This document shows positions 32,049 to 42,689 of a DNA stretch of 64,000 bases, piece after piece; the first letter of the stretch is position 1, and the number at the start of each line of letters is the position of its first letter. The notes below the pieces were generated by a model. That model saw nothing but the letters and a program-made list of their open reading frames with translations, had not been told where the DNA came from and did not search any database. Position numbers and translations under genes: made by a program. The stretch spans positions 4,595 through 68,594 of the forward strand of contig NZ_AJZM02000313.1 of the NCBI RefSeq assembly GCF_000272405.2, given 5' to 3'. Source of the DNA: Vibrio tasmaniensis 1F-187. GTDB taxonomy: Bacteria > Pseudomonadota > Gammaproteobacteria > Enterobacterales > Vibrionaceae.

Positions 32049-32798
32049 ATGAATAACTGGATTAAGGCTGCAATTGCGGCTATCGCACTCTCTGCTGCTA
32101 CTGTTCAAGCCGCGACTGAAGTTAAAGTCGGCATGTCTGGTCGCTACTTCCCGTTTACGTTCGTTAAACAAGACCAACTACAAGGTTTTGAAGTGGATTT
32201 ATGGGATGAGATCGGTAAGCGTAACGATTACAAGGTTGAATACGTAACGGCAAACTTCTCTGGTCTGTTTGGTCTTCTTGAAACGGGTCGTATCGATACC
32301 ATTTCAAACCAAATTACAATGACGGATGCACGTAAAGCGAAATACCTATTCGCAGACCCATACGTAGTAGACGGTGCACAAATTACCGTTCGTAAAGGTA
32401 ATGACAGCATTAAGGGTATCGAAGACCTTGATGGCAAGACGGTTGCGGTAAACCTAGGTTCAAACTTTGAACAACTGCTTCGCAGCTACGATAAAGATGG
32501 CAAGATCAATGTTAAAACCTACGATACAGGTATTGAGCATGATGTCGCTCTTGGTCGTGCCGATGCATTCGTAATGGATCGCCTATCAGCACTAGAGCTT
32601 ATCAAGAAGACGGGGCTACCATTACAGCTAGCGGGTCAGCCATTCGAAACCATTGAAAACGCTTGGCCTTTCGTGGACAACGACAACGGTAAAAAACTGC
32701 AAGCAGAAGTAAACCAAGCATTAGCAGCAATGCGCGCAGATGGTACGCTAGAAAGTATCTCTCAGAAATGGTTTGGTGCGGACATTACTCAGAAGTAA
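32049..32798 (+). CDS. Polar amino acid ABC transporter, periplasmic binding protein
   Basis: 249 residues from the ATG at 32049, chosen for its SD (ATAAGGAG) and clean signal peptide (cleavage near Ala21, TVQA|A). It is of the SBP_bac_3 family, with the typical opening VGMSGRYFPFTF and FEVDLWDEIG, and DTISNQITMTDARKAKYLFADPYV, in parts. It captures an amino acid in the periplasm for the permease and ATPase encoded next. The ligand (possibly cystine or another polar amino acid) cannot be read from the sequence. A hairpin between this gene and the permease suggests the binding protein is made in excess. Confidence 0.9.
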   Translation: MNNWIKAAIAAIALSAATVQAATEVKVGMSGRYFPFTFVKQDQLQGFEVDLWDEIGKRNDYKVEYVTANFSGLFGLLETGRIDTISNQITMTDARKAKYLFADPYVVDGAQITVRKGNDSIKGIEDLDGKTVAVNLGSNFEQLLRSYDKDGKINVKTYDTGIEHDVALGRADAFVMDRLSALELIKKTGLPLQLAGQPFETIENAWPFVDNDNGKKLQAEVNQALAAMRADGTLESISQKWFGADITQK

Positions 32799-32820
32799 TC
32801 ACTCACTATCTCCATTCGAG

Positions 32821-32852
32821 GCCCACTGCTTTACACGGCGGTGGGCTTTTTG
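32821..32852 (+). terminator. Partial terminator between binding-protein and permease genes
   Basis: GCCCACTGC pairs with GCGGTGGGC (one G-T wobble) before TTTTT. It lies inside an otherwise single transport operon and probably reduces read-through to the membrane components. Confidence 0.7.
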
Positions 32853-32932
32853 CTTTTGTGCACTGATTAAAAGCCTGATAGAACAGTATTTCCAAATAGA
32901 ACAACACTTCCAATACTAATACGAGATAGATT

Positions 32933-33604
32933 ATGGGATTTGACTTTAATTACATGCTAGAGCTGTTGCCAATACTACTGAAGTATTTAGGCACCACGAT
33001 GGAGATGGCGACTTGGGGCTTGTTCTTTGCTCTGATCCTGTCTCTGATACTGGCGAATATTCGTGTATTCAAAATCCCAGTACTCGACCAACTGAGCCAG
33101 CTGTACATTAGCTTCTTTCGAGGCACACCACTGTTGGTACAGCTTTTCCTCCTTTATTACGGCTTACCACAAGTATTCCCGTGGATGGTTGGGTTGGATG
33201 CTTTCAGCGCCGCTGTAATTGGCTTAACCCTGCACTTTGCCGCGTATATGGCAGAAAGTATTCGTGCCGCGATTATCGGTATTGATCGTAGCCAGATGGA
33301 AGCCAGCCTCTCAGTCGGTATGACAACCAGTCAAGCGATGCGCCGAGTGATCTTGCCGCAAGCAACCCGCGTAGCACTGCCTTCTTTAATGAACTATTTC
33401 ATCGACATGATCAAGTCGACTTCACTTGCATTCACCTTAGGTGTAGCCGAAATCATGGCTAAAGCTCAGATGGAAGCTTCTTCAAGTTTCCGCTTCTTCG
33501 AGGCTTTCTTAGCAGTCGCGCTGATTTACTGGGGCGTAGTGGTTATCCTCACTCGTATTCAAATTTGGGCCGAAGTGAAACTAAATAAGGCGTATGTACG
33601 ATGA
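32933..33604 (+). CDS. Polar amino acid ABC transporter, permease
   Basis: 223 residues, HisM/GlnP type, with five predicted spans and the EAA loop (ASLSVGMTTSQAMRRVILPQATRVALP, in parts) that docks on the ATPase. The N-terminal spans begin after a short cytoplasmic start. It is probably a homodimer, since only one permease gene is present. Its last codon overlaps the ATPase ATG by 4 bp. Confidence 0.93.
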   Translation: MGFDFNYMLELLPILLKYLGTTMEMATWGLFFALILSLILANIRVFKIPVLDQLSQLYISFFRGTPLLVQLFLLYYGLPQVFPWMVGLDAFSAAVIGLTLHFAAYMAESIRAAIIGIDRSQMEASLSVGMTTSQAMRRVILPQATRVALPSLMNYFIDMIKSTSLAFTLGVAEIMAKAQMEASSSFRFFEAFLAVALIYWGVVVILTRIQIWAEVKLNKAYVR

Positions 33605-34338
33605 TCAAATTACAAAATATCCACAAGCAGTTTGGTGACACCGAAGTTTTGAAAGGGATCGACCTAGAAATCAAACAAGGTGAGATAATTGTCATCATAG
33701 GTTCAAGTGGTACGGGTAAGTCTACCCTGCTGCGTTGTGTGAATTTTCTAGAGCAAGCCGATCAAGGTATTATTTCGATTGATGATATTAAGGTTGATGC
33801 TCAGAAACACACCAAAGCAGAGGTGCTTGCACTGCGTCGTAAGACTGGTTTTGTATTCCAAAACTATGCACTATTTGCTCACCAAACCGCGAGACAGAAT
33901 ATAGCTGAAGGTTTGATTACCGTTCGTGGTTGGAAAAAGAAGCAAGCCCATGAAAAAGCACAACAAATACTCGACGACATTGGCTTAGGAGAGAAAGCTG
34001 ATAGCTACCCAGCCGCGCTCTCTGGTGGCCAGCAGCAACGGGTTGGTATTGGCCGTGCAATGGCTCTACAACCAGAGCTTTTACTGTTTGATGAGCCGAC
34101 TTCAGCGCTTGATCCTGAATGGGTTGGCGAAGTGCTTAACCTAATGAAAAAACTAGCAAATCAGCATCAAACCATGCTGGTGGTTACTCACGAAATGCAG
34201 TTCGCTAGAGAGGTCGCAGACCGAGTGATCTTCATGGCTGATGGCCACATTGTCGAACAGGGATCTCCACAGGATATTTTTGGTAATCCACAGGATCCTA
34301 AATTAAAGAAATTCTTAAATAAGGTCGGGATCGAATAA
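33601..34338 (+). CDS. Polar amino acid ABC transporter, ATP-binding protein
   Basis: 245 residues with all ABC motifs: Walker A GSSGTGKSTLLRC, Q-loop VFQNYALF, signature LSGGQQQRVGIGRA, Walker B LLLFDEPTSALD and H-loop VVTHEM. It is of the GlnQ/HisP class. It energises the permease encoded just upstream. It is the last gene of the operon; the rpmH promoter follows about 65 bp downstream. Confidence 0.95.
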   Translation: MIKLQNIHKQFGDTEVLKGIDLEIKQGEIIVIIGSSGTGKSTLLRCVNFLEQADQGIISIDDIKVDAQKHTKAEVLALRRKTGFVFQNYALFAHQTARQNIAEGLITVRGWKKKQAHEKAQQILDDIGLGEKADSYPAALSGGQQQRVGIGRAMALQPELLLFDEPTSALDPEWVGEVLNLMKKLANQHQTMLVVTHEMQFAREVADRVIFMADGHIVEQGSPQDIFGNPQDPKLKKFLNKVGIE

Positions 34339-34403
34339 GGATCCTTGTGATTTTAGTTATTCTACGTATAATCCCCCGACCGGAATTTTAGTTAACCCAA
34401 TCA

Positions 34404-34432
34404 TTGACACTTTTTGTGACAGTGATTACAAT
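34404..34432 (+). promoter_or_regulatory. rpmH promoter
   Basis: A consensus -35 TTGACA (34404-34409) and a TACAAT -10 (34427-34432) with a 17-bp spacer form one of the strongest sigma-70 promoters visible in the window. They lie about 110 bp before the ribosomal protein gene. Confidence 0.8.
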
Positions 34433-34544
34433 TCCGCCTCTTTGTTGAGAGGCGTCGGTTTTCCTTTCTTATATAAAGAAGAGAAAAAATGCCCACGCCG
34501 GGTTTAACAAAAACCTAAAACTACTGATCAGTAAGGTAATTACA

Positions 34545-34679
34545 ATGAAACGCACTTTTCAACCTACAGTTCTAAAGCGTAAGCGTACACACGGTTTCCG
34601 TGCTCGCATGGCTACTAAGAACGGTCGCGCAACAATCAATGCACGTCGTGCAAAAGGCCGTAAGCGTCTTTCTAAGTAA
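34545..34679 (+). CDS. rpmH: 50S ribosomal protein L34
   Basis: 44 residues, very basic, beginning [19 protein letters not shown] and ending GRKRLSK, a near-identical match to gammaproteobacterial L34. It heads the rpmH-rnpA-yidD-yidC cluster; the rnpA reading frame starts 3 bp downstream. It is preceded by a strong promoter at 34404-34432 and a leader of about 105 nt. Confidence 0.98.
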   Translation: MKRTFQPTVLKRKRTHGFRARMATKNGRATINARRAKGRKRLSK

Positions 34680-34682
34680 TCT

Positions 34683-35048
34683 TTGATTATTTTGAATAAG
34701 CTAGCCTTCGGTCGGGAGTTACGCTTGTTAACTCCCGAACATTATCAGAATGTCTTCAAGCAAGCTCATCGAGCAGGCTCCCCTCATTTCACCATCATTG
34801 CCCGAAATAACTCTCTTTCAAATCCTCGCCTTGGATTAGCCGTTCCGAAAAAGCAGATTAAAACCGCCGTGGGTCGTAATCGATTCAAGCGTCTTACTCG
34901 TGAAAGCTTTCGTAACACTCAACACAAACTTCCTAACAAAGATTATGTTGTAATCGCTAAGAAGAGCGCGCAAGATTTAAGCAATGAAGAAATGTTCAAG
35001 CTACTCGACAAATTATGGCTTCGCCTGTCTCGCCCTTCGCGTGGATAG
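34683..35048 (+). CDS. rnpA: Ribonuclease P protein component
   Basis: 121 residues from a TTG start; a second TTG three codons later (34692) is an equally possible start. The RNase P motif is present ([24 protein letters not shown], in parts), with RLGLAVPKK before it. It binds the RNase P RNA and helps mature tRNA 5' ends. The unusual start right after rpmH suggests translational coupling. It overlaps yidD by 34 bp. Confidence 0.95.
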   Translation: MIILNKLAFGRELRLLTPEHYQNVFKQAHRAGSPHFTIIARNNSLSNPRLGLAVPKKQIKTAVGRNRFKRLTRESFRNTQHKLPNKDYVVIAKKSAQDLSNEEMFKLLDKLWLRLSRPSRG

Positions 35049-35272
35049 CGCTAATACCCATCTATTTTTATAGATGGTTTATTAGTCCACTCATCGGCCC
35101 ACGCTGCCGATTTACTCCAACCTGCTCTTTATATGCGATAGAAGCGTTGAAAGCTCACGGTTTTGTAAAAGGGTGTTGGTTATCAGGCAAACGTCTATTA
35201 AAATGCCATCCTTTGAACGAAGGGGGCTTTGACCCCGTTCCACCAGTCCAAAAACAAGACAGAGATAAATAA
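35015..35272 (+). CDS. yidD: YidD membrane protein insertion efficiency factor
   Basis: 85 residues with the family core [24 protein letters not shown] and [13 protein letters not shown] (each read in parts), including conserved cysteines. It is a small membrane-associated protein that helps YidC. It overlaps the 3' end of rnpA and sits 2 bp before yidC. Confidence 0.95.
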   Translation: MASPVSPFAWIALIPIYFYRWFISPLIGPRCRFTPTCSLYAIEALKAHGFVKGCWLSGKRLLKCHPLNEGGFDPVPPVQKQDRDK

Positions 35273-35274
35273 CG

Positions 35275-36894
35275 ATGGATTCTCAACGTAATATCCTGTT
35301 AATCGCATTGGCTTTGGTTTCTTTCCTACTGTTCCAACAATGGAACGTAGCTCAGAACCCAGCTCCACAAGCGGTTGAGCAGGCACAATCTGGCAGCACC
35401 CTACCAGCGCCATCTTATGCAGATGATCTAGACCCGGCTCCTGGTCAAGTTGCTTCTGCTAAAACTATCACAGTAACAACTGATGTTCTGACTCTGTCAA
35501 TTGATACGGTTGGTGGTGATGTCGTTACAGCAAACCTAAACGATTACTCTGCTGAGTTCGATTCTGAAGACACTTTTGTTCTTCTTAAAAACGAGCCTGG
35601 TCACCAATTTATCGCTCAAAGCGGTCTAGTGGGTCCTCAAGGTATCGATTTAAGCAGCACTAACCGCCCTAGCTACACGGTTTCAGCAGACAGCTTCACG
35701 TTGGCTGAAGGTCAAGATGAACTACGCATCCCAATGACTTACCAAGCGAACGGCCTGGATTACACAAAAACATTCGTCCTTAAGCGCGGCAGCTACGCGA
35801 TTGACGTTGAATACGATGTAGTCAACAACTCTGGCAATAACGCAACATTCGGCATGTACGCTCACCTACGTCAAAACGTTATGGATGACGGTGGTAGCCT
35901 AACAATGCCAACTTACCGTGGTGGTGCTTACTCTACGGAAGATACGCGTTACAAAAAATACAGCTTCGACGACATGCAAGATCGCAACCTTTCTCTTAAC
36001 CTAGCAAACGGTCAAGGTTGGGCAGCGATGATTCAACACTACTTTGCAAGTGCTTGGATTCCACGCGACGAAGCAGGCAGCAACCTTTACACTCGTGTAA
36101 TTGGTAACCTTGGCGACATCGGTGTTCGCATGCCGAACAAAACCATCGCTACTGGCGACGAAGCAAGCTTCAAAGCAACGCTTTGGGTTGGTCCTAAACT
36201 TCAAGACCAAATGGCTGCTGTTGCACCAAACCTAGACCTAGTAGTTGACTACGGTTGGTTATGGTTCATTGCTAAACCACTTCATACTCTGCTTTCATTT
36301 ATTCAAGGCATCGTTGTGAACTGGGGTCTGGCAATCATCTGTCTAACTTTCATCGTTCGTGGTGCTATGTACCCACTAACGAAAGCTCAGTACACGTCTA
36401 TGGCGAAAATGCGTATGCTTCAGCCTAAGCTGACTGCAATGCGTGAGCGTATTGGCGACGACCGTCAACGCATGAGTCAAGAAATGATGGAGCTTTACAA
36501 GAAAGAGAAAGTAAACCCACTAGGTGGCTGTTTACCTATCCTTCTTCAAATGCCTATCTTCATTTCGCTATACTGGGCACTAATGGAGTCTGTTGAACTG
36601 CGTCACTCACCGTTCTTCGGTTGGATTACTGACCTTTCAGCACAAGACCCATACTACATCTTGCCACTTCTGATGGGTGCTTCAATGTTCCTAATCCAGA
36701 AGATGAGCCCGACAACTGTAACGGATCCAATGCAGCAGAAGATCATGACCTTTATGCCGGTTATGTTCACATTCTTCTTCCTGTTCTTCCCTTCAGGTCT
36801 GGTTCTTTACTGGCTAGTATCGAACATCGTAACTCTAATTCAGCAAACGCTTATCTACCGCGCACTGGAAAAGAAAGGCTTACATTCTAAGTAA
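35275..36894 (+). CDS. yidC: YidC membrane protein insertase
   Basis: 539 residues. The N-terminal span ([18 protein letters not shown]) precedes the large periplasmic P1 domain (about 60-340). Five C-terminal spans hold the insertase core, with the hydrophilic-groove arginine in [12 protein letters not shown] and the stretch [22 protein letters not shown] (in parts). It inserts membrane proteins, including ATP synthase subunit c encoded later in this window. A terminator follows at 36919-36947. Confidence 0.98.
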   Translation: MDSQRNILLIALALVSFLLFQQWNVAQNPAPQAVEQAQSGSTLPAPSYADDLDPAPGQVASAKTITVTTDVLTLSIDTVGGDVVTANLNDYSAEFDSEDTFVLLKNEPGHQFIAQSGLVGPQGIDLSSTNRPSYTVSADSFTLAEGQDELRIPMTYQANGLDYTKTFVLKRGSYAIDVEYDVVNNSGNNATFGMYAHLRQNVMDDGGSLTMPTYRGGAYSTEDTRYKKYSFDDMQDRNLSLNLANGQGWAAMIQHYFASAWIPRDEAGSNLYTRVIGNLGDIGVRMPNKTIATGDEASFKATLWVGPKLQDQMAAVAPNLDLVVDYGWLWFIAKPLHTLLSFIQGIVVNWGLAIICLTFIVRGAMYPLTKAQYTSMAKMRMLQPKLTAMRERIGDDRQRMSQEMMELYKKEKVNPLGGCLPILLQMPIFISLYWALMESVELRHSPFFGWITDLSAQDPYYILPLLMGASMFLIQKMSPTTVTDPMQQKIMTFMPVMFTFFFLFFPSGLVLYWLVSNIVTLIQQTLIYRALEKKGLHSK

Positions 36895-36918
36895 GTTCGA
36901 TAATAGAAAGAGATAAAG

Positions 36919-36947
36919 AAAGGCGACCAAAAGGTCGCCTTTTTGTT
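36919..36947 (+). terminator. Terminator after yidC
   Basis: AGGCGACC - AAAA - GGTCGCCT hairpin followed by TTTTTG and further T. Confidence 0.88.
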
Positions 36948-37023
36948 TTTAGCTGATTACAATTCAGCTAATTGATTAATCGTGAATGCCCTCTTTGGCT
37001 TTCACATGCTAGCAGGCACACCT

Positions 37024-38385
37024 ATGACTACAGATACGATTGTTGCTCAAGCGACCGCGCCAGGCCGTGGTGGCGTCGGTATTATCCGCGTTTCCGGCCC
37101 ATTGGCGACTCAGGTTGCCCTAGAAGTAACAGGAAAAACACTTAAGCCTCGCTACGCTGAGTACCTGCCGTTTAAATCTCACGATGGCATCGAACTCGAC
37201 CAAGGTATCGCGCTTTTCTTCCCTAACCCACATTCGTTTACTGGCGAAGACGTGTTAGAGCTGCAAGGCCACGGCGGTCCGGTGGTGATGGATATGCTAA
37301 TCAAACGAATCCTCGCGATCTCAGGCGTGCGTGCTGCGCGTCCAGGTGAGTTTTCAGAGCGTGCCTTCTTAAACGACAAGATGGATTTAACTCAAGCCGA
37401 AGCGATTGCTGACCTGATTGACGCAAGCTCAGAAGAAGCGGCGAAATCTGCACTACAATCCCTGCAAGGTGAATTCTCAAAGCGTATTAATACACTGGTA
37501 GATTCCCTGATTTACCTAAGAATCTACGTTGAAGCGGCTATCGACTTCCCTGAAGAAGAAATTGATTTCCTTGCTGACGGTAAAGTAAGTGCTGACTTAC
37601 AGGCTATCATCGACAATCTCGAAGCTGTGCGCCAAGAAGCCAATCAAGGTGCCATCATGCGTGAAGGTATGAAAGTCGTGATTGCAGGTCGCCCAAATGC
37701 GGGTAAATCGAGCCTATTAAATGCATTGTCAGGCAAAGAATCTGCCATTGTGACTGATATTGCCGGCACTACGCGTGATGTACTGCGTGAACATATCCAT
37801 ATTGATGGCATGCCACTGCATATTATTGATACCGCAGGCCTACGTGAGGCCTCTGATGAAGTAGAAAAGATAGGTATTGAACGTGCTTGGGAAGAAATAG
37901 CTCAGGCAGACCGAGTTTTATTTATGGTTGATGGCACAACAACAGACGCAACCGACCCGAAAGATATCTGGCCAGATTTCGTTGATCGTCTACCAGACAA
38001 CATCGGAATGACGGTAATTCGTAATAAAGCGGATCAAACCAGTGAAGAGTTAGGCATTTGTCATGTTAACGATCCAACCCTGATTCGCTTATCAGCCAAA
38101 ACCGGCCAAGGTGTCGATGCTCTGCGTAGTCATCTAAAGGATTGTATGGGCTTTGCTGGTGGTCATGAAGGTGGCTTTATGGCACGTCGTCGTCACTTAG
38201 ATGCCCTAGAACGTGCATCAGAACACCTAGATATCGGCCAACAGCAGCTTGAAGGCTACATGGCAGGTGAGATTTTAGCGGAAGAACTTCGAATTACTCA
38301 GCAGCACCTCAATGAGATCACGGGTGAGTTCAGTTCAGACGATCTTTTAGGTCGCATCTTTTCTTCATTCTGTATTGGTAAATAA
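37024..38385 (+). CDS. mnmE: MnmE (TrmE) tRNA modification GTPase
   Basis: 453 residues from the ATG at 37024 ([17 protein letters not shown]). An upstream in-frame Met at 36982 would add 14 poorly supported residues. It has an N-terminal tetrahydrofolate-binding domain, a central G domain ([24 protein letters not shown]) and the C-terminal C-I-G-K motif with the essential cysteine. With MnmG it makes the 5-carboxymethylaminomethyl group on the tRNA wobble uridine. mnmG lies just across oriC. Confidence 0.97.
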   Translation: MTTDTIVAQATAPGRGGVGIIRVSGPLATQVALEVTGKTLKPRYAEYLPFKSHDGIELDQGIALFFPNPHSFTGEDVLELQGHGGPVVMDMLIKRILAISGVRAARPGEFSERAFLNDKMDLTQAEAIADLIDASSEEAAKSALQSLQGEFSKRINTLVDSLIYLRIYVEAAIDFPEEEIDFLADGKVSADLQAIIDNLEAVRQEANQGAIMREGMKVVIAGRPNAGKSSLLNALSGKESAIVTDIAGTTRDVLREHIHIDGMPLHIIDTAGLREASDEVEKIGIERAWEEIAQADRVLFMVDGTTTDATDPKDIWPDFVDRLPDNIGMTVIRNKADQTSEELGICHVNDPTLIRLSAKTGQGVDALRSHLKDCMGFAGGHEGGFMARRRHLDALERASEHLDIGQQQLEGYMAGEILAEELRITQQHLNEITGEFSSDDLLGRIFSSFCIGK

Positions 38386-38435
38386 CCTTAAAAGGCCGGC
38401 TCATGCTGGCCTTCTTCTTTAGTAAGGACAGCTTA

Positions 38436-38870
38436 ATGATCCACATTATTACAGGCAGCACCTTAGGTGGTGCAGAGTACGTTGGCGATCACCTTAATGA
38501 TCTTCTTGAAGAGCAAGGTCATGAAATAACCCTCCATAATCAGCCTGAATACGATGATATCCCCCAACAAGGCTTTTGGTTGTTGGTCACTTCAACTCAT
38601 GGTGCCGGTGAATTTCCAGATAATATTAAGCCGTTTATCGACGCATTGACCCAGCAATCTCCAGATTTAAGCCAGGTTCGCTTTGCTGTAGTGGCGCTTG
38701 GAGATTCGAGCTACGATACCTTCTGTTTGGCAGGTAAATCAGTCCACAGCCAACTAAAAGAGCTCGGTGCTCAAGCGATTTCCGGCTGTTTTACCATCGA
38801 TGTTCTTGAAACACCGGTCCCAGAAGATGCTGCAGAGGAATGGTTTAACGATCATAGTGACCAGTTTTAA
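38436..38870 (+). CDS. mioC: MioC flavodoxin-like protein
   Basis: 144 residues from the ATG at 38436, preceded by GTAAGGAC. The flavodoxin fold has the FMN phosphate loop [12 protein letters not shown] and later [11 protein letters not shown] and [11 protein letters not shown]. MioC is an FMN protein associated with biotin synthase activity in E. coli, and its transcription runs toward the origin. It is the immediate left neighbour of oriC, as in enterics, and is closed by a terminator at 38885-38910 that would insulate the origin. Confidence 0.93.
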   Translation: MIHIITGSTLGGAEYVGDHLNDLLEEQGHEITLHNQPEYDDIPQQGFWLLVTSTHGAGEFPDNIKPFIDALTQQSPDLSQVRFAVVALGDSSYDTFCLAGKSVHSQLKELGAQAISGCFTIDVLETPVPEDAAEEWFNDHSDQF

Positions 38871-38884
38871 CACCCCAATCTTCT

Positions 38885-38910
38885 AAAAAGCGGCTTATGC
38901 CGCTTTTTTT
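38885..38910. terminator. Terminator after mioC, at the edge of oriC
   Basis: AAAAAGCGGC - TTAT - GCCGCTTTTTTT hairpin; it would stop mioC transcription before the DnaA-box region. Confidence 0.85.
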
Positions 38911-39350
38911 GTCTCTGAAAATCGTGATTGTGAATAACTTTTTTGAAAATAAATCGAAATACATGTCATTTTTTTCAATTTTCTCTGTGGATAAGATCAT
39001 ACATATACGGTGATCAACCTATAGTTATCCAAATAACAACTTTCTAGGTAATTTCCCTTTGTGCATAAGTGGCCATTTTGATCCCAGCTAATCCTCATTA
39101 TGATCAAAGTTAGATCACACCCTTTGATCCAAAAAAGATCCATGATCTTGTTGATCATTTTCTACTTATCCACAGACACCCTCGATCCTAATAATAGATC
39201 TAATAAAAGATCTAATAAAAGATCTTATCTATATTAATTAAAAACAGCTTTTTCGAAAAATTCCAAAAACGTTTTCTCAAGCTATGAAAACAGGTAGAAT
39301 ATCGCTCCTTTTTATCAATCTAGAAACGTTTGAGTACCTGAGGTCGGTTC
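38911..39350. other. oriC, chromosomal replication origin (chromosome I type)
   Basis: A gene-free AT-rich stretch of about 440 bp between mioC and mnmG. DnaA boxes fitting TTATNCACA on either strand lie at 38929-38937 (TGTGAATAA), 38986-38994 (TGTGGATAA), 39060-39068 (TGTGCATAA) and 39166-39174 (TTATCCACA); a one-mismatch box TTATCCAAA is at 39025-39033. About 13 GATC sites lie between 38995 and 39225, as expected for Dam/SeqA control. Three tandem 12-mers, AGATCTAATAAA twice and AGATCTTATCTA (39196-39231), form the unwinding element on the mnmG side, equivalent to the E. coli 13-mers. Confidence 0.92.
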
Positions 39351-41246
39351 ATGCTTTATCACGAAAAATTTGACGTCATCGTTGTTGGTGGTGGCCATGC
39401 AGGAACGGAAGCCGCACTCGCATCTGCACGTACTGGTCAAAGTACGTTATTACTAACTCATAATATCGATACGTTGGGACAGATGTCTTGTAACCCAGCC
39501 ATTGGCGGGATCGGTAAGGGCCACTTGGTAAAAGAGGTCGATGCTATGGGTGGATTAATGGCGCAAGCTATTGATCATGCAGGTATTCAGTTCAGAACAT
39601 TAAACGCATCAAAAGGCCCTGCGGTACGTGCAACTCGTGCACAAGCTGACCGCGCACTTTACAAAGCCTTTGTCCGTAATGTTCTTGAAAACACACCAAA
39701 CCTAACTCTGTTCCAACAGTCGGTTGATGACTTGATCGTTGAACAAGATCAAGTGGTGGGTGTGGTTACGCAAATGGGCCTCAAATTCCGCGCTAATGCT
39801 GTGGTCTTAACGGTAGGCACATTCCTAGGCGGTAAGATTCATATTGGTATGGAAAGTTCATCGGGTGGACGTGCGGGTGATCCACCATCGATCGCGCTCG
39901 CTGACCGTCTTCGTGATCTTCCATTTCGTGTTGATCGCCTGAAAACGGGTACACCTCCTCGCATCGATGCACGCAGCGTTGATTTTTCTGAGCTTGAGGT
40001 TCAACACGGCGATAATCCGACTCCGGTTTTCTCATTCATGGGTAACCGAGCTCAGCAGCCGCGTCAGATTCCATGTTACATCACGCACACTAACGAAAAT
40101 ACGCATGACGTTATTCGTGCCAACCTCGATCGCAGCCCGATGTACGCTGGTGTGATTGAAGGTATTGGCCCTCGTTACTGTCCGTCGATTGAAGACAAAG
40201 TGATGCGCTTTGCTGATAAAAACAGTCACCAAATTTTCATTGAGCCTGAAGGCCTAACGACGCACGAGTTATACCCGAATGGTATTTCAACCAGTTTACC
40301 GTTTGATGTTCAGGTAAAAATCGTTCACTCAATGAAAGGTTTTGAGAACGCACACATCGTCCGTCCTGGCTACGCGATTGAGTACGACTTCTTTGACCCT
40401 CGCGATCTTAAACTGACTTACGAGACCAAGTTTATTAAGGGGTTGTTCTTTGCGGGGCAAATCAATGGCACCACTGGCTACGAAGAAGCTGCAGCACAAG
40501 GCTTAATGGCCGGTTTGAATGCGAGTTTGTTTACGCAAGGCAAAGAGGGCTGGAGCCCACGCCGCGATCAAGCTTACATGGGTGTACTTATCGATGACTT
40601 GTCGACGATGGGTACTAAAGAACCGTACCGAATGTTTACATCTCGCGCGGAGTACCGCTTGTTGCTTCGTGAAGACAACGCTGATATCCGTTTGACTGAA
40701 AAGTCTCGTGAACTTGGCTTGGTCGACGATGCTCGTTGGACGCGATTCAACGAGAAGATGGAAAACATGGAGAAAGAGCGTCAACGTCTTAAAGAAACAT
40801 GGATTAATCCAAAATCTGAAGATATTGATCAATTGAACCAGATCCTGAAAACACCAATGTCTCGTGAAGCGAGTGGTGAAGATCTTCTTCGTCGTCCTGA
40901 AATGACTTATTCACAGCTAACGTCGTTGGATCGTTTTGGTCCTGCACTGGAAGATCAACAAGCGTCTGAGCAAGTTGAGATCCAAGTGAAGTACGATGGC
41001 TATATCCAACGTCAACAAGATGAAATTGAAAAATCACTGCGTCATGAAAACACCAAACTGCCGGCTGACATCGATTACAGTAAGGTAAAAGGGCTTTCTA
41101 ACGAAGTGGTTCTAAAACTAACTACCGCTAAACCAGACTCAATTGGTATTGCATCGCGAATCTCAGGTATCACACCTGCTGCAATTTCAATTCTGTTGGT
41201 TTACTTGAAAAAACACGGCCTGTTGAAAAAAGGTGAGGAAGCATAA
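39351..41246 (+). CDS. mnmG: MnmG (GidA) tRNA uridine modification enzyme
   Basis: 631 residues, an FAD protein. It opens with the dinucleotide motif [14 protein letters not shown] and carries the GidA signatures [20 protein letters not shown] and [18 protein letters not shown] (in parts). It acts with MnmE on tRNA wobble U34. It is the first gene right of oriC and is transcribed away from it. Its TAA overlaps the rsmG ATG by one base. Confidence 0.98.
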   Translation: MLYHEKFDVIVVGGGHAGTEAALASARTGQSTLLLTHNIDTLGQMSCNPAIGGIGKGHLVKEVDAMGGLMAQAIDHAGIQFRTLNASKGPAVRATRAQADRALYKAFVRNVLENTPNLTLFQQSVDDLIVEQDQVVGVVTQMGLKFRANAVVLTVGTFLGGKIHIGMESSSGGRAGDPPSIALADRLRDLPFRVDRLKTGTPPRIDARSVDFSELEVQHGDNPTPVFSFMGNRAQQPRQIPCYITHTNENTHDVIRANLDRSPMYAGVIEGIGPRYCPSIEDKVMRFADKNSHQIFIEPEGLTTHELYPNGISTSLPFDVQVKIVHSMKGFENAHIVRPGYAIEYDFFDPRDLKLTYETKFIKGLFFAGQINGTTGYEEAAAQGLMAGLNASLFTQGKEGWSPRRDQAYMGVLIDDLSTMGTKEPYRMFTSRAEYRLLLREDNADIRLTEKSRELGLVDDARWTRFNEKMENMEKERQRLKETWINPKSEDIDQLNQILKTPMSREASGEDLLRRPEMTYSQLTSLDRFGPALEDQQASEQVEIQVKYDGYIQRQQDEIEKSLRHENTKLPADIDYSKVKGLSNEVVLKLTTAKPDSIGIASRISGITPAAISILLVYLKKHGLLKKGEEA

Positions 41247-41878
41247 TGAGCGCATTACGCGAAAAACTGGATCACCTGATTGGCCAGACTGAACTTGAAG
41301 TATCTGAAAAGCAACGCAGCCAATTGGTTGGCTACGTTGAGTTACTAAACAAGTGGAACAAAGCATACAATCTGACGTCAGTTCGTGATCCGCAAGAAAT
41401 GATGGTGAAACATATCTTAGATAGCATCATTGTTAGCACTCACTTACAAGGCAAGCGCTTTATTGACGTTGGCACAGGCCCTGGCCTTCCTGGGATTCCG
41501 CTCTCAATCATGAATCCTGACTGCGAGTTTTACTTGCTAGACAGCTTGGGTAAGCGTATTCGTTTTATCAAGCAAGTGATTCATGAGCTGGGTATCGACA
41601 ACGTGGTGCCGATTCAAAGTCGCGTTGAAGAATTTCAACCAGAAGAAAAGTTTGATGCCGTGCTCAGTCGCGCATTTGCATCAATGACAGACATGGTAGA
41701 GTGGTGTCATCATTTACCTAAAGAGCAATCCGGTGTATTTTTGGCTCTTAAGGGACAACATCCTAGAGACGAAATCGACCTGTTACCTGAATGGTGTTCA
41801 GTGACAGACATTAAAGCTTTGCAAGTGCCAGAGCTTGATGGAGAGCGTCATCTAGTTACTTTATCGCGTCAGGGATAA
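41246..41878 (+). CDS. rsmG: RsmG 16S rRNA m7G527 methyltransferase
   Basis: 210 residues with a Rossmann methyltransferase fold. The SAM-binding motif is [14 protein letters not shown], and the conserved N-terminal [15 protein letters not shown] is typical of GidB/RsmG. It methylates G527 of 16S rRNA; loss is known to give low-level streptomycin resistance. It is translationally coupled to mnmG and precedes parA by 14 bp. Confidence 0.97.
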   Translation: MSALREKLDHLIGQTELEVSEKQRSQLVGYVELLNKWNKAYNLTSVRDPQEMMVKHILDSIIVSTHLQGKRFIDVGTGPGLPGIPLSIMNPDCEFYLLDSLGKRIRFIKQVIHELGIDNVVPIQSRVEEFQPEEKFDAVLSRAFASMTDMVEWCHHLPKEQSGVFLALKGQHPRDEIDLLPEWCSVTDIKALQVPELDGERHLVTLSRQG

Positions 41879-41892
41879 TCAGCGAGGCCATA

Positions 41893-42666
41893 GTGGGTAA
41901 AATCGTAGCAATTGCCAACCAGAAGGGTGGCGTAGGAAAAACAACAACTTGCATTAACTTGGCAGCATCAATGGCGGCAACAAAGCGCAAGATATTGGTT
42001 GTTGACCTCGATCCTCAAGGTAATGCCACGATGGCGAGCGGTGTTGACAAGTATCAGGTTGAAGCAACTGCTTACGATTTGTTGGTTGAAGACACCCCAT
42101 TTGATGAGGTAGTTTGCCGAAGTACATCTGGCAACTATGACCTTATCGCCGCAAATGGTGATGTTACAGCGGCAGAAATCAAATTGATGGAAGTGTTTGC
42201 TCGTGAAGTTCGCCTAAAGAACGCGTTGGCATCCATTCGTAATAACTATGATTTCATCTTTATCGATTGCCCACCGTCATTAAATCTTCTTACAATTAAT
42301 GCGATGGCTGCGGCCGATTCCGTATTGGTTCCTATGCAATGTGAATACTTTGCTCTGGAAGGTTTGACTGCGTTGATGGATACCATTAGCAAGCTCGCTG
42401 CGGTGGTAAATGAGAACCTGAAGATTGAAGGTCTTCTGCGTACTATGTACGATCCTCGTAACCGCTTATCGAACGAAGTATCTGATCAACTCAAAAAGCA
42501 CTTCGGTAGCAAAGTCTATCGAACTGTGATCCCTAGAAATGTGCGTCTGGCAGAAGCGCCGAGTCATGGCAAGCCAGCAATGTACTACGACAAATATTCT
42601 GCAGGAGCTAAGGCATATCTTGCTCTTGCTGGCGAAATGTTACGTCGTGAAGAAGTCCCAGTATAG
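41893..42666 (+). CDS. parA: ParA chromosome partitioning ATPase
   Basis: 257 residues from a GTG start. Walker-type ATPase with the deviant Walker A QKGGVGKTT near the N-terminus, then DLDPQGNATM and FIDCPPSLNLLT. There is no N-terminal HTH, as expected of chromosomal ParA (Soj). It moves the ParB-bound origin region to the cell pole. It is in operon with parB (23-bp gap). Confidence 0.97.
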   Translation: MGKIVAIANQKGGVGKTTTCINLAASMAATKRKILVVDLDPQGNATMASGVDKYQVEATAYDLLVEDTPFDEVVCRSTSGNYDLIAANGDVTAAEIKLMEVFAREVRLKNALASIRNNYDFIFIDCPPSLNLLTINAMAAADSVLVPMQCEYFALEGLTALMDTISKLAAVVNENLKIEGLLRTMYDPRNRLSNEVSDQLKKHFGSKVYRTVIPRNVRLAEAPSHGKPAMYYDKYSAGAKAYLALAGEMLRREEVPV

Positions 42667-42689
42667 GTCCAACCAAAGGAATTCGCTCA

